Shown: positions 1 through 8,604 of the stretch, in pieces
Layout: the number at the start of each line of letters is the position of its first letter
Numbering within the stretch: the stretch's first letter is position 1
Source of the DNA: GCA-003244245 sp963822695
GTDB lineage: Bacteria; Actinomycetota; Actinomycetes; Mycobacteriales; Pseudonocardiaceae
Length of the DNA: 64,000 nucleotides
Reading direction: 5' to 3'
NCBI GenBank assembly: GCA_963822695.1
Contig: CAWGJH010000008.1
Coordinates: 1 to 64,000 of the forward strand
Translations under genes and position numbers: made by a program
Notes under the pieces: model-generated
Told to the model about the DNA's origin: nothing
Databases searched by the model: none
Seen by the model: only the letters and a program-made list of their open reading frames with translations

Positions 1-2039
1 AGAACGTTGAGGTGGCCGCTGTTGGTCCGGGGGTTGGTGAGGTGGCCGTGCAGGCGTTGGTGCAGGTCGATAATGAACCGGTAGTGCCCCCAGGGCATGA
101 GATAGTCGAAGTCGATTCCACGGAGCACCTCTACCGCAGCGTCGTAGTCGGTGTTGTGGACGCGGAGTTCGAACTCGGCGAGGTGCGGGGCGAGATCGTT
201 GAGTGTTTTCCAGGTCTCCCGGGGGGCTCGGGTCTGTGTGAAGTAGCTGGCAGCGCGGTGGCGTAGGGCGTGCTGGGTCCAGGGCGGGGGGTCGGGGTCC
301 CGATCGCTGGGATCGCCGGAGGGGATCTTCGCTAGTGCGTAGTCTCGGTCTAGTTGGTGGAGGTAGTAGCGCTCAGCGTCGCGGCGGACGAAGTTCATGT
401 TCACCAGGCGGGTGAGTACCGGCGCGGCGTTGATGGCGGCCCGGTAGGGCTGCACGAGGTAGTCCACCGCCACCGGGGGGACCGGCACCGGGTAGACGGC
501 GAGGGCTTGCATGACCTGTTGGGCGAGCGGACCCAGCCGGCTAAACGCCTCCCCGACCAGGGCGTGGACCACGTTATCCGGAAGCCGTTCCGTTTCCGTG
601 AGCAAGTCAGACAAAGCGGTGTCCCGGTCAGCCGCCAAGATCGCCGCGAGCGCTTCAAGGGCGCGGGGATATCCGCGAGTCCGCTCCCGCGCCCGCGTCA
701 GCAACACATCCGGAGCATCCCTGAGTCCGAGGCTGCCATCAGGATCCATGGCACGCAGGATGTTTTCCGCATACGGAGAGGCCAGCCCCTCGTCCAGATT
801 GAGCCGTCGCTGCGCCGCTGGCTGGGTGAGCAGCAGCTCCCGGGGAGCCACCCTGGTCGTGATCACAACCCTGACACCGTGCTCGGGAGCGCTCAGCAGG
901 GCATGTAACGCCTCATCCAACGCCGAGTCGGTGATCGCGCCGGTGCCGGCATCGATGCTGTCTTCGACGTTATCCAGCAGGACCACTGACCGGCCGTCGG
1001 GGAATGCTTCTAGCAAGGACAACATCAGGGTCCTGGGGGTCTGCCGGGGGTCCCGGTAGAGCTGCCGCGGCCGCTCGGCATCATCGTCGGGCAGCAGCCG
1101 GCACACATCCTCGAACAGATTCGGAAAGCTCACCGGATGAGCCCCCACCGGGCTGAGGTACACGATCCCCTCCACCGCGAGGTCCCCTACACGCTCCGGG
1201 AGCCGACCGGTCTCGATCGCGGTGAGCAGTCGGCACACCAGCGCGGTTTTGCCCACCCCGCCCCGGCCCACGACCGTGGTCATGCGTAGTCCTGGGGTGC
1301 GCAGGTACTCCGCGACCAACGTGGTCTCCACCTCACGGTCCTGGAAATACACCGGAGCAATCATCGGCGGTGGGTTGACAAACCGCGCGCGGGACACGGA
1401 ACTAGTCCTGATGGCTGGCCGCTCGGGCTGGCGTTGGCGCTCCAGCTCCCTCTCAATCCGCTGTCGTGTCTGCCGCTGTGCCTGCACCGGATGCTCCATG
1501 AGCTGCCGCTGCGCCACGATCCGCCGGGTTAGTTCCGCGATCTCACCCTCGATCACTGGCCGCCGCTCGGGGACAATACGGGGCAGTTCACGGTGGGCAT
1601 CGCTCAGCAGAGTCCGAAGCTCGTGGAGCACCCCGGCGGGGGTACTCGTCCACGCCAAGTGTTTCCGGAGTTGCGCCAACGCACCACTGTAGCCACCGCT
1701 GAAGTCAACAAACTCACGCGATCCAAGCCGAAACGGTAACTCCGCATCACAGTGCAACCGCAGCGGAATCACCGGCTTCTTGTACTTCAGGGCACGCACC
1801 CACTCCTGCTTGCACCCCGACTCCGGACCAGCACTGTCCCGAGTCAACACAAACAACAACCCCCGGCAGGTCCGCAACGCCTCCACGACCTGCTCGTCCC
1901 AGTCCTCCCCCGGACGCAGGTTCCGCTTGTCCACCCACACCCGGTACGAGGGTGGACCCGCAACCAAGTCATCCGCCAACATCAGGACGAATTCAGCGGC
2001 GTCCACGGTGGAGTAACTCACGAAGAAATACTCATCCAC
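1..2039 (-). CDS. TIR domain / NB-ARC STAND protein, C-terminus off window
   Basis: Reading right to left from a GTG at 2039, the frame stays open to the left edge (about 679 residues seen). AAGGGG lies eight bases before this GTG; another in-frame GTG at 2057 has no such site. Residues 1-130 look like a TIR domain: it opens DEYFFVSYS and holds SGCKQEW, where Glu79 sits where bacterial TIR NADases have their catalytic Glu. A charged helical stretch (about 160-205) leads to an NB-ARC ATPase with P-loop GRGGVGKT (258-265) and Walker B-like VVLLDNVED (about 352). The rest looks like winged-helix and helical repeat sequence. Known TIR-STAND proteins sense a trigger, oligomerise and deplete NAD; an antiphage role here is inference. 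The sensor end is outside the window. Confidence 0.85.
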   Translation of the reverse strand, partial: MDEYFFVSYSTVDAAEFVLMLADDLVAGPPSYRVWVDKRNLRPGEDWDEQVVEALRTCRGLLFVLTRDSAGPESGCKQEWVRALKYKKPVIPLRLHCDAELPFRLGSREFVDFSGGYSGALAQLRKHLAWTSTPAGVLHELRTLLSDAHRELPRIVPERRPVIEGEIAELTRRIVAQRQLMEHPVQAQRQTRQRIERELERQRQPERPAIRTSSVSRARFVNPPPMIAPVYFQDREVETTLVAEYLRTPGLRMTTVVGRGGVGKTALVCRLLTAIETGRLPERVGDLAVEGIVYLSPVGAHPVSFPNLFEDVCRLLPDDDAERPRQLYRDPRQTPRTLMLSLLEAFPDGRSVVLLDNVEDSIDAGTGAITDSALDEALHALLSAPEHGVRVVITTRVAPRELLLTQPAAQRRLNLDEGLASPYAENILRAMDPDGSLGLRDAPDVLLTRARERTRGYPRALEALAAILAADRDTALSDLLTETERLPDNVVHALVGEAFSRLGPLAQQVMQALAVYPVPVPPVAVDYLVQPYRAAINAAPVLTRLVNMNFVRRDAERYYLHQLDRDYALAKIPSGDPSDRDPDPPPWTQHALRHRAASYFTQTRAPRETWKTLNDLAPHLAEFELRVHNTDYDAAVEVLRGIDFDYLMPWGHYRFIIDLHQRLHGHLTNPRTNSGHLNV

Positions 2040-2363
2040 CTTGGCGCCCCTTAACACCTAGCTCCACGACCAGTGATGGTCGTAGTCTAGCGTTAGCTTC
2101 CTGTTTTGATCTGGTTCTGGATGTGGGACTGGTGGAACTGGCGACGGTCGCGGTCATCGAGGCACCGGTGTTCGATGCGCTGTTTTCCGGGATGGTCACC
2201 GTGAACGAGGAAGGTGCCGCGGTCAGCACCGAGGCCGGCCGTCCCACCGTGGGAATCCCGTTCACCGCGACGGCCCGTGAGCGGCTGCGCACCGAGCCGT
2301 GAGCACCGATCGCCCGGCCCTGCATCGAACTCGCCTGGCAGCACCGGCACCAGCTCCTGGGCT
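2040..2363. other. Gap with an unassigned open frame
   Basis: Between the TIR gene start and the galE remnant there is no gene I recognise. A plus-strand frame ending at 2302 encodes a plausible, protein-like tail (about 2125-2302, containing VELATVAVIEAPVFDALFSG), but it has no convincing start or ribosome site and may be the end of a lost gene. The promoter of the TIR gene must also lie here. Confidence 0.3.
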
Positions 2364-2857
2364 GATGAGGGTTCTGGTCACCGAGCTGACCCGCTCTGGG
2401 ACGTCTGCGCTGCCCAAGGACGTCCAGCGACTCGAAGGCGACCTACGCACACACCCGGACACCCGGACCGCGACACGACTCAGCTCATTCCCCGGCTCCT
2501 GGCCCTCCAGCAGAGTCGGGCACCTGAGCTGGTTGTCAACGGCGGCGGCACCGCGGTCCGCGACGTCGTGCACGTGGCCGACATGGCGACCGCATCCGTC
2601 CTCGCCCCGCGTGCCTGCGAGCCGGGCGGCTGGCGCGCCTCCAACGTCGGCAGCGACCGCCCCAGCACCGTGAACGAAGTCATCACCACCGCCGAGGCAG
2701 TGACCCGAGGACCCGTCCCACGACAGCACACCACCACCGCCCACGAGCCAGCGACACTCTGGGCCCAGAGCACCCGCATCCAATCCGAACTGGGCTGGGC
2801 TGGCGACCCCACAAGCCAAGCCTTCCCGAGATCATCTCAGCTGCCTGGACCGCCCTG
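2364..2857 (+). pseudogene. Decayed UDP-glucose 4-epimerase-like gene
   Basis: The N-terminal piece (from ATG 2364) reads MRVLVTE and then LPKDVQRLEGDLR, resembling the Rossmann start and the first acidic strand of SDR epimerases, with the glycine motif deleted between them. A second piece in another frame (about 2500-2857) contains TAVRDVVHVADMATASVLA and RIQSELGW, typical of the C-terminal half of GalE-type NAD-dependent epimerases. The catalytic Tyr-x3-Lys region is missing. With an internal deletion and a frame change it cannot make an active enzyme. The family assignment rests on motif recall only. Confidence 0.65.
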
Positions 2858-2959
2858 AACAGCGACTAGTCGCCCGCTGAATATTCGATCCTGGAATAGC
2901 GCGAAACCGACTGCGCCCCACCTACCGTGACGGTCTCAACTGCTGTTGCCTTGTCGAGC

Positions 2960-3205
2960 ATGAGCACGGATCGAATCAGCGAGCCGGTGTGCCACGCCGA
3001 TGACGACGTGCAAGCAAGACTGGCCGCGATTGACCAACGTCTTCACCAGATATCGACCCACTTGGCCACCATCGGCACGTTGCTCCGCCAACTCGGCGAG
3101 ATCCGAGCCACCCTCGACACGCTCATCGCGTCACTCACCTCACCAGAGCCGATCGTGGCGAGGGCCGCGTGCGAGCTGCCTGGCTACGAGCAGCGCGCGC
3201 CATGA
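2960..3205 (+). CDS. Small predicted coiled-coil protein
   Basis: An 81-residue frame from ATG 2960; an upstream in-frame GTG at 2927 is possible. Residues 18-65 form a heptad-like amphipathic helix (LAAIDQRLHQISTHLATIGTLL) with no membrane segment or catalytic motif. I do not recognise the family. It stands alone between a galE remnant and another small unknown ORF, so context gives no function. Third-position G/C bias is normal for the region, which supports coding. Confidence 0.4.
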   Translation: MSTDRISEPVCHADDDVQARLAAIDQRLHQISTHLATIGTLLRQLGEIRATLDTLIASLTSPEPIVARAACELPGYEQRAP

Positions 3206-3445
3206 GCCCCGGCCGCCGGTTGAGCCTGCTTCCCACCCGCAGGCCGCTGGTTGAGCATGACCCCCGAGGCTCCCGGCGGGGAGCTCCCGGCGGCCGGCTC
3301 CCAAACCGCCTCCGATCCCTCTGGAGGAGTCGGAAACCGCTGGGGTCGGTGGGCCGCACCACCGACCCCAACACCCCCCGCGCACCTGGGGTGGCGTCGT
3401 GGACATGCCGCAGCTCGGCAGCCGAGGGGGGTGCGAGCGAGGTGA

Positions 3446-3697
3446 GTGTCGATGAAGGGCAAGCACCACAAGCCACCGTGGTGGCATCGCGGCCGTGGCG
3501 GAGAACAGCAAGAGCATCGGCCACGGGGGTCCCTGACCGAGATGGTGGACGGCGCCGGGTCGGCGCACCTGCTGATGACCAGCGAGGCCTTCGAGCAGGG
3601 CCTGCCGGCCCTATGTGGTGTTGCGACCCCTGGCATGAGCGCCGAGCTGGGGGAGCGCATCGGGAGGTGGATCACGGTGCGGATGTGGGAGCGATGA
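3446..3697 (+). CDS. Hypothetical protein
   Basis: An 83-residue frame starting at GTG 3446 or ATG 3452. The N-terminus is basic and aromatic (KGKHHKPPWWHRGR); the middle reads GSAHLLMTSEAFEQGLPALCG, like the repeated short segment seen in many small actinobacterial proteins of unknown role. No membrane helix. GAGCGAGG just upstream may be a weak ribosome site. Function unknown. The 200 bases before it hold nothing I can assign. Confidence 0.35.
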   Translation: MSMKGKHHKPPWWHRGRGGEQQEHRPRGSLTEMVDGAGSAHLLMTSEAFEQGLPALCGVATPGMSAELGERIGRWITVRMWER

Positions 3698-4070
3698 CGG
3701 ACCTGGAAGCGGGAACGAGACCGGCTCCGGAGAATGCGCCGTGGGCGGGTCCGGCTGATCCGACAGAACTGCCAGCAGTGCCGGCTTAGCTGTTTTATCC
3801 TCGCCGGTGAGAACCGGTTCCGCAGTGACTGCCGCCAGTCAATGATCGCACAACACGGAGACAAATGAAAGACCCAGCCAACTGTTGGCCGAGCGACCCC
3901 TATCGCCCCCCGAATAGGTGTCAATTCCCGACAGTCGGCCGGTTCCACCGTGAGAGTTTTCCCACAGGAAAGATGAAGAAAAGGGCGATACCTCATGAGC
4001 GGCAACACACACCACGACAGGTCCCCTCAGGCCCCGGTCACCCAGATCTCACGGTCGGAATAACCACCCT

Positions 4071-4364
4071 ATGGACCAGATCTACGACACCGGGCCCGGA
4101 GCTCCAGAAATAGTCGTCGTCCTCAAGCGCAGCCAATGCGGCGAGTCGCTGTTCCGGGAGCTGCGCAGCGCGCTGGCCACCGTGGCCGCGGAAGACCCAC
4201 GTTACACGGTGCACGCGAGCACCGATGCCCGAAAGGGAACCCACACTCCCCTTGACGATTATGGAAACAGTATTGAGCAGGTCCTTGCGGCGGCCGCGCA
4301 CGAGGCGGTGCTGTTTCGACAAAGGAACCGCGATTCCCAGAGCGGCGGTGAGGGCGGCACATGA
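4071..4364 (+). CDS. Hypothetical 97-residue protein, with a 22-residue ORF just upstream
   Basis: ATG 4071 opens a 97-residue frame with a beta-strand-like start (PEIVVVLKRS) and an amphipathic helix, ending in a charged Gly/Glu tail. A 22-residue ORF (ATG 3995 to TAA 4063, MSGNTHHDRSPQAPVTQISR...) ends eight bases upstream and has AAGGGCG before its ATG, so the two may be co-translated. Another ATG (4361) overlaps the stop as ATGA, but that frame soon runs antisense to the recombinase and looks truncated. Neither product is recognised. The pair sits at the recombinase edge, possibly a disrupted operon. Confidence 0.35.
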   Translation: MDQIYDTGPGAPEIVVVLKRSQCGESLFRELRSALATVAAEDPRYTVHASTDARKGTHTPLDDYGNSIEQVLAAAAHEAVLFRQRNRDSQSGGEGGT

Positions 4365-4593
4365 AGGTGAGGAACCCGACCAGTCACGCTCACCAGCGGC
4401 GCGAACAGCACACCCGAATCCCCTCTCACCGCTCCCCGGCGAGGAAGCCCGTCCCGGGCGGTTCAAACTGCCTACGAAACTCCGCCTCCGAGATGCACGG
4501 CTTGCGCCACACCCGCAGCCGGAGCCAGCCCCGAACGGCATACCGTTCACAGTCGGGCTTGTGCGGTCGCGCGGTCAGTCAGGGGTTTATCGA

Positions 4594-6009
4594 TCACGCC
4601 TGCCGCTCTTTCGGTTCGATTCGGACGGTGTCCGGATCGAACCCCGGCCTCGGGCGCGTGATGGGCAGCACGGTGACCGTCATCAGACAGTCGAGCACGG
4701 CGCGGCGTCGGCCGATGTCCAGCCCGGCCCACACCGCGGCGGGGTCCGGGGCGTCCACGATCCCGGCCAGCGGACTGCTGGAGGTCGCCGCGGCGATCTC
4801 GGCTTCGGCGCGTTCCAGCCGGGCCGTGGCGCGGCTACGGGCGATCTGCGCCTCAGCCCGGGTCAACTCGCCCTCGCCCAGCATCTCAGCGATCTCGGCC
4901 AGCCGAACGCGGGCGGCACTGGCCGTGGCCCGCAGCCCGGCAAGATCCACCTCCGGCGTAGCAGGACGCAACAACCCGATAGCGTCCGGACGGGACAACC
5001 GCTCCACAATGATCGCCTCAACATAGGCGTCCAACGGCCCGGCTATCCGCACCACGTGCCCGGTAGTGCCACGCTCACCAGGGCAGCGATAGCACGGGAT
5101 ACCTCGGCCCGCCGTGGACACCCGCAGCGACGGCCGCCCACACCCCGCGCACCGGTAAATCCCCGACCCCAGCCACTTCACCCGAGCATCGGAAGGACTG
5201 GTACGCCGGGCCGGGTCAGTCAGAATCGCTACCACCGCCCGCCACTGCTCCTCCGGCACAATCGCCGGCCAACTCGCCAGGCCGATCACCTGCCCCTGAT
5301 GCTGGCGCAGCCCGGCATTACGGGGCTTGAGCAGCAGCGCGCGCACCGAATGCGCGTCCCACGCCCGGGCCTTCATCGAGGTGGTTAACCCGGCCTTGTT
5401 CAGCTCCCGCGCCACCGACCGCAGCGACGCCCCGGCCAGGATCGATTGCACAGCGGCGCGCACCGCCACGGCCTCGGGTTCCCGCACCGTGATCCCGTCG
5501 TCCTCATAGCCGAACGGTCGCGGACCGCCCGAGCGGTCACCAGTCTGGGCGCGCTGCAACGCCGCTGCCGCCACCCGCTCACCGCGATGTTCGCTCTCAT
5601 ACCGGGCCAGCGTGCCCAGCGTGCGGGCCAGCATCCGCCCGGACGGGGTCGACAAGTCCAGCGTCCCCGCCCGCACACAGTGGGTGGGGACCTCCCGGCC
5701 GTCGTTGCACGCGCTGATGTACTCCTCCAGTTCAATCGGGGAGCGGTGCAGCCGGTCGGTGTGCCAGGCCAGCACGGCATCAATGCGCCCGGCCCGGATC
5801 GCCTGCAGCATCGCCTGGTAACGCGGCCGTCGCTTCCCCGAGTAGGCGCTCAGGTCGTTGTCGCAGAACACCTCGACCACCGACCAGCCCAGACGCCCAG
5901 CCAGCTCACGGCAGTCCTGCTCTTGGCGTTCGACGCCGAGCCCGGCGCCGGTCTTGTCGTGCGAGATCCGGCAGTAGATCGCGGCTCGGCGAGGGGATGA
6001 GTCCATCAT
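4594..6009 (-). CDS. Large serine recombinase (site-specific integrase)
   Basis: 471 residues. The resolvase catalytic domain (about 10-150) begins AAIYCRISHD, with the nucleophilic serine at residue 16, and contains the DRLHR segment of the family. It is followed by a recombinase DNA-binding domain, a zinc ribbon (CAGCG near residue 290 and CYRC about 20 residues later) and a C-terminal coiled coil (about 350-420). Family members integrate or excise phages and mobile elements at att sites. It starts 12 bases after the stop of the DUF222-HNH gene on the same strand. I could not find matching att core repeats by eye, and no phage structural genes are present, so this is a small or eroded element. 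Confidence 0.88.
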   Translation of the reverse strand: MMDSSPRRAAIYCRISHDKTGAGLGVERQEQDCRELAGRLGWSVVEVFCDNDLSAYSGKRRPRYQAMLQAIRAGRIDAVLAWHTDRLHRSPIELEEYISACNDGREVPTHCVRAGTLDLSTPSGRMLARTLGTLARYESEHRGERVAAAALQRAQTGDRSGGPRPFGYEDDGITVREPEAVAVRAAVQSILAGASLRSVARELNKAGLTTSMKARAWDAHSVRALLLKPRNAGLRQHQGQVIGLASWPAIVPEEQWRAVVAILTDPARRTSPSDARVKWLGSGIYRCAGCGRPSLRVSTAGRGIPCYRCPGERGTTGHVVRIAGPLDAYVEAIIVERLSRPDAIGLLRPATPEVDLAGLRATASAARVRLAEIAEMLGEGELTRAEAQIARSRATARLERAEAEIAAATSSSPLAGIVDAPDPAAVWAGLDIGRRRAVLDCLMTVTVLPITRPRPGFDPDTVRIEPKERQA

Positions 6010-6021
6010 GAGGAGAGTGTG

Positions 6022-7881
6022 TCATATACTGACTGTCGTCCAGAGAAAATTCCCGGGCTCAGGCTGGCGCAGCCGCCACCCACCCTCGTGCTTGAGCCGG
6101 TGGTCGTGCCGGCACAACGGCCCGGAGTTGGCCTCTGTGGTTGCCCCGCCATGACCGTGGTCGACGGTGTGATCCAGGTCGGCCTGTCGGGCCGAGCAGC
6201 GACACCCAGGGTAGACACAGGTCCGGTCCCGGATCTGGATGTGGCGGCGCAGCACCGCCCCGGCGAACCGGGCGGACGGGTCCTGCCCCCCAGTCCCGCC
6301 TGAACCATCCGGGGCGTTGGTGACGGAGGCGTGGTACTGGGTGGCAATATCGTCGATCACCGAAGCCCATGGCCCGCATGTCTCGGGGTGCGCGGCCAGT
6401 TCGGCGAGCAGGGTGGACGGGATGTGCAGTTCCACGATCCCACCCCGGATCGGCTCCCGCTCCTGGCCCGTGGCTGGAAGCCCGACGCCGGGGCCACTGC
6501 CCTGCCCGTTGCCCTCGGGTGCGCGTGGGCGGCGGCGGGTGATCCCGCCCAGGATTAGCCGCCCCTCCTGATCAGTGAGCGCGTAGCGCCACTCGGCTCG
6601 GTGCTGGGCAGCTGCCAGGGCACGGGCAGTCTCTGCGGTGACAGTGCCCCACCCGGGAATGTCCCCGGGGTGGCGGTCGTGCCCGAGCAGAGTGGACAAC
6701 CCCACCCGCAGCTCCACCCCTACTCGACCTCCGAGGTCACCGGACCGGGCACCCGCTCCAGCCTTCCCGGTAGTGGAGGTGTCCCCAGCGGCGGTGTCGG
6801 TCTCGGCAGCAGCGTCAGCAGCGGAGCCGATGTCACCACCGGCTACCCCCTCAGCCCCCGGGTCACTGTCGGCCCCCAGGTCATCGTTGGGCACCAGGGC
6901 ACCGTCGGCTGGGGTCCCGTAGGCGACGAAGCTGTCGTCTGGGGTGGGGTGCTGCGGTGCGTCGTCGGGAGCGGGCTGGTCTGGATTGGACTGGTCTGGA
7001 TTGGGCTGGTCTGGATTGGACTGGTCTGGATTGGACTGGTTTGGGGCTGGGGTGGCCTGGGCGAGCAGGTGGGTGATGATCTCCTGGCGGCTGTGGTGGG
7101 TCCAGCGCCCGTCGAGCAGTCCCAGGTAGATGTCGGCCCGCAGTGGCCCGATCCGCCCCGGATACCCCGCCCACTTCGCGGCCTTCGCGAGGTCCTCGAT
7201 CCGAGCGCACGCCGTCGCGGCCTGTTCCGCGGGAAGCCGTCGGCCGGTCACGGTCGCGGTGCCGTCCTCGTCGAGGTACCCGATCACGTCCCGGTCCCGC
7301 ACCGCGGCGGCATACCGGCGGGCGGCCCACTCGGGATCCAATGCGATCGCCAGCTTCTTGATCCGCGCCGCCAACTCCCCGGTAGTCAACCGCCCCGCTT
7401 GCGGCAGCAGCCGCTCGACCACCATCTGGGCCTGCTTTTCGGTCAGCCCCGCGCACAACTCCGTGAACAGCCACGCCTTGCTGCGGCAGATCGCCCCCGC
7501 ATCCAGGGCGGTGAATACTGCGGGTAGGCGCCCGAGCAGGGACTGAGCGAAGTGGTACTCCCGGTAAGCGGCGTTACGGGTCCAGGCCAGCGCCGCACGG
7601 ATCTCGTCCGCCGCTGACACCAGGGGTTCGTTCTCGCCGGGCAGCTGTGCCAGCCGCGCCACCTCATCCGGCCCAGCATGCGGATCACACCAGCCGATCT
7701 CGGCCATCACCGCCAACAATTGGGCCTGCTCATGCGCCAACTGCCGGGCCTGCGCCCGCAGCACCTCGACCAGATCCGACCCCGCCAACATTCGAAGATC
7801 CAGACCGGCCAGCATCGCACCCAGGCGCGGGCCTGGGGCCATCTCGGCCAGACCCTCCGGGAGCAGCTGCCGCACTGTCAT
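6022..7881 (-). CDS. DUF222 / HNH endonuclease domain protein
   Basis: 619 residues from ATG 7881 (AGGG nine bases upstream; the frame is open to 7926). The N-terminal two thirds are the helical DUF222 region common in actinobacteria. A low-complexity linker of five-residue repeats (NPDQS/NPDQP) follows. The C-terminal HNH nuclease reads RDRTCVYPGC, then QADLDHTVDH, an Asn and CRHDHRLKHEGGW, giving the zinc-binding and metal-finger residues. These proteins are multicopy in many actinobacterial genomes and often sit near mobile DNA; their biological target is unknown. It shares strand and tight spacing with the downstream serine recombinase, so the two may be one transcript. Confidence 0.85.
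   Translation of the reverse strand: MTVRQLLPEGLAEMAPGPRLGAMLAGLDLRMLAGSDLVEVLRAQARQLAHEQAQLLAVMAEIGWCDPHAGPDEVARLAQLPGENEPLVSAADEIRAALAWTRNAAYREYHFAQSLLGRLPAVFTALDAGAICRSKAWLFTELCAGLTEKQAQMVVERLLPQAGRLTTGELAARIKKLAIALDPEWAARRYAAAVRDRDVIGYLDEDGTATVTGRRLPAEQAATACARIEDLAKAAKWAGYPGRIGPLRADIYLGLLDGRWTHHSRQEIITHLLAQATPAPNQSNPDQSNPDQPNPDQSNPDQPAPDDAPQHPTPDDSFVAYGTPADGALVPNDDLGADSDPGAEGVAGGDIGSAADAAAETDTAAGDTSTTGKAGAGARSGDLGGRVGVELRVGLSTLLGHDRHPGDIPGWGTVTAETARALAAAQHRAEWRYALTDQEGRLILGGITRRRPRAPEGNGQGSGPGVGLPATGQEREPIRGGIVELHIPSTLLAELAAHPETCGPWASVIDDIATQYHASVTNAPDGSGGTGGQDPSARFAGAVLRRHIQIRDRTCVYPGCRCSARQADLDHTVDHGHGGATTEANSGPLCRHDHRLKHEGGWRLRQPEPGNFLWTTVSI
6975..7045. repeat. 15-base tandem repeat inside the HNH gene
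   Basis: About four to five near-identical copies of a 15-base unit (plus strand CTGGTCTGGATTGGA) stay in frame and encode the NPDQS/NPDQP linker. Length variation by slippage would leave the reading frame intact. Confidence 0.85.
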
Positions 7882-8019
7882 GCCATGCACCCTACGAACC
7901 GGGTCTGACAATTCCCGGCCTCTCACAGCCGTCCAGGGAAAAATCCTCTCAGCAGATTTACCTCTCAGCAGATTTAGGCTCCTCGCTGTATCAAGTGTGT
8001 TTGGTCACCAGCTCAACGG

Positions 8020-8190
8020 GACCCGTGCATGGACCCCTGTCGAGATCACCGCCTACGTGGGTCAGTGTCTCCTACCATCGGGGCAGCTCGAACAAGCGAT
8101 TGTGCTGCTCGATGAAGGAATCGCGTTGTTCGACGAGGCTTTCACCTGTAACCGGCAGGCATACCTGACCCACCACCTGAGCGGGGCGTG
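8020..8190 (+). pseudogene. Fragment of a TPR-type regulator
   Basis: The plus frame reads YVGQCLLPSGQLEQAIVLLD, then EGIALFDEAF and NRQAYLTHL, like the last TPR of XRE-type actinobacterial regulators. There is no start, no N-terminal HTH, and the similarity stops abruptly near 8185, where the lasso B2 gene reads in from the other strand. It looks like the scar of a rearrangement that joined unrelated genes tail to tail. Confidence 0.4.
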
Positions 8191-8604
8191 GGTTGGAGGG
8201 GCAATGGTAATAAGGGGGCGTATGTGGGCGGTGGTGTGGGGTTCGTTGACGGGTTGGCCGTCGGCTTCGACCCAGGCGTGGGCGGTGAAGGGTTGGGTGC
8301 GTACTCCAGTGTGCCAGGTGGGCCAGGTGCCGTGGGCGCGGCAGAGCAGGGCGGTGGCGATCGAGCGGGGCAGGCAGCCGTGGCCGGCGCAGCGCACGCT
8401 GACAGCGACGACGGCCTGGCGGGCGGTGGCGGCTTGGTCGTAGGTGGCGGGCCGGGCGTGGTGGGCGCACCAGGTCAGCAGGCGGCGGATCCGGCGGGGC
8501 GGCAGGCGGCCGATCAGGTGGGCGGCGCCGACGGCGACCAGTGGCAGCAGGCGCCGGTGCCAGGGCAGCCGGTGGCGTTCCTCGATGGGTATGTGGATGC
8601 TCAT
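8062..8604 (-). CDS. Lasso peptide B2 leader peptidase
   Basis: 180 residues from ATG 8604, overlapping the B1 stop as ATGA. It matches the transglutaminase-like lasso B2 family: hydrophobic helices near residues 18-50, the catalytic cysteine in GHGCLPRS (Cys77), and the catalytic histidine in TAHAWVEADGQPV (His109). B2 cleaves the leader from the precursor after the Thr-x pair so that the cyclase can close the ring. The expected C-terminus falls near LITIAPP (about residue 137). The remaining 40 residues run antisense to a regulator fragment and look like read-through after loss of the native stop. The catalytic part is intact. Confidence 0.85.
   Translation of the reverse strand: MSIHIPIEERHRLPWHRRLLPLVAVGAAHLIGRLPPRRIRRLLTWCAHHARPATYDQAATARQAVVAVSVRCAGHGCLPRSIATALLCRAHGTWPTWHTGVRTQPFTAHAWVEADGQPVNEPHTTAHIRPLITIAPPTHAPLRWWVRYACRLQVKASSNNAIPSSSSTIACSSCPDGRRH

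Noticed and set aside
4361..5026. Gene coupled to the 97-residue ORF by ATGA overlap
   Set aside because: The frame soon becomes antisense to the recombinase and has Arg/Ser-rich shadow composition; at most a truncated start remains.
6601..7527. Plus-strand frame with repeated Trp-Ile-Gly-Leu-Val opposite the HNH gene
   Set aside because: Reverse of the NPDQS linker repeat; the HNH protein has recognised domains on both sides.
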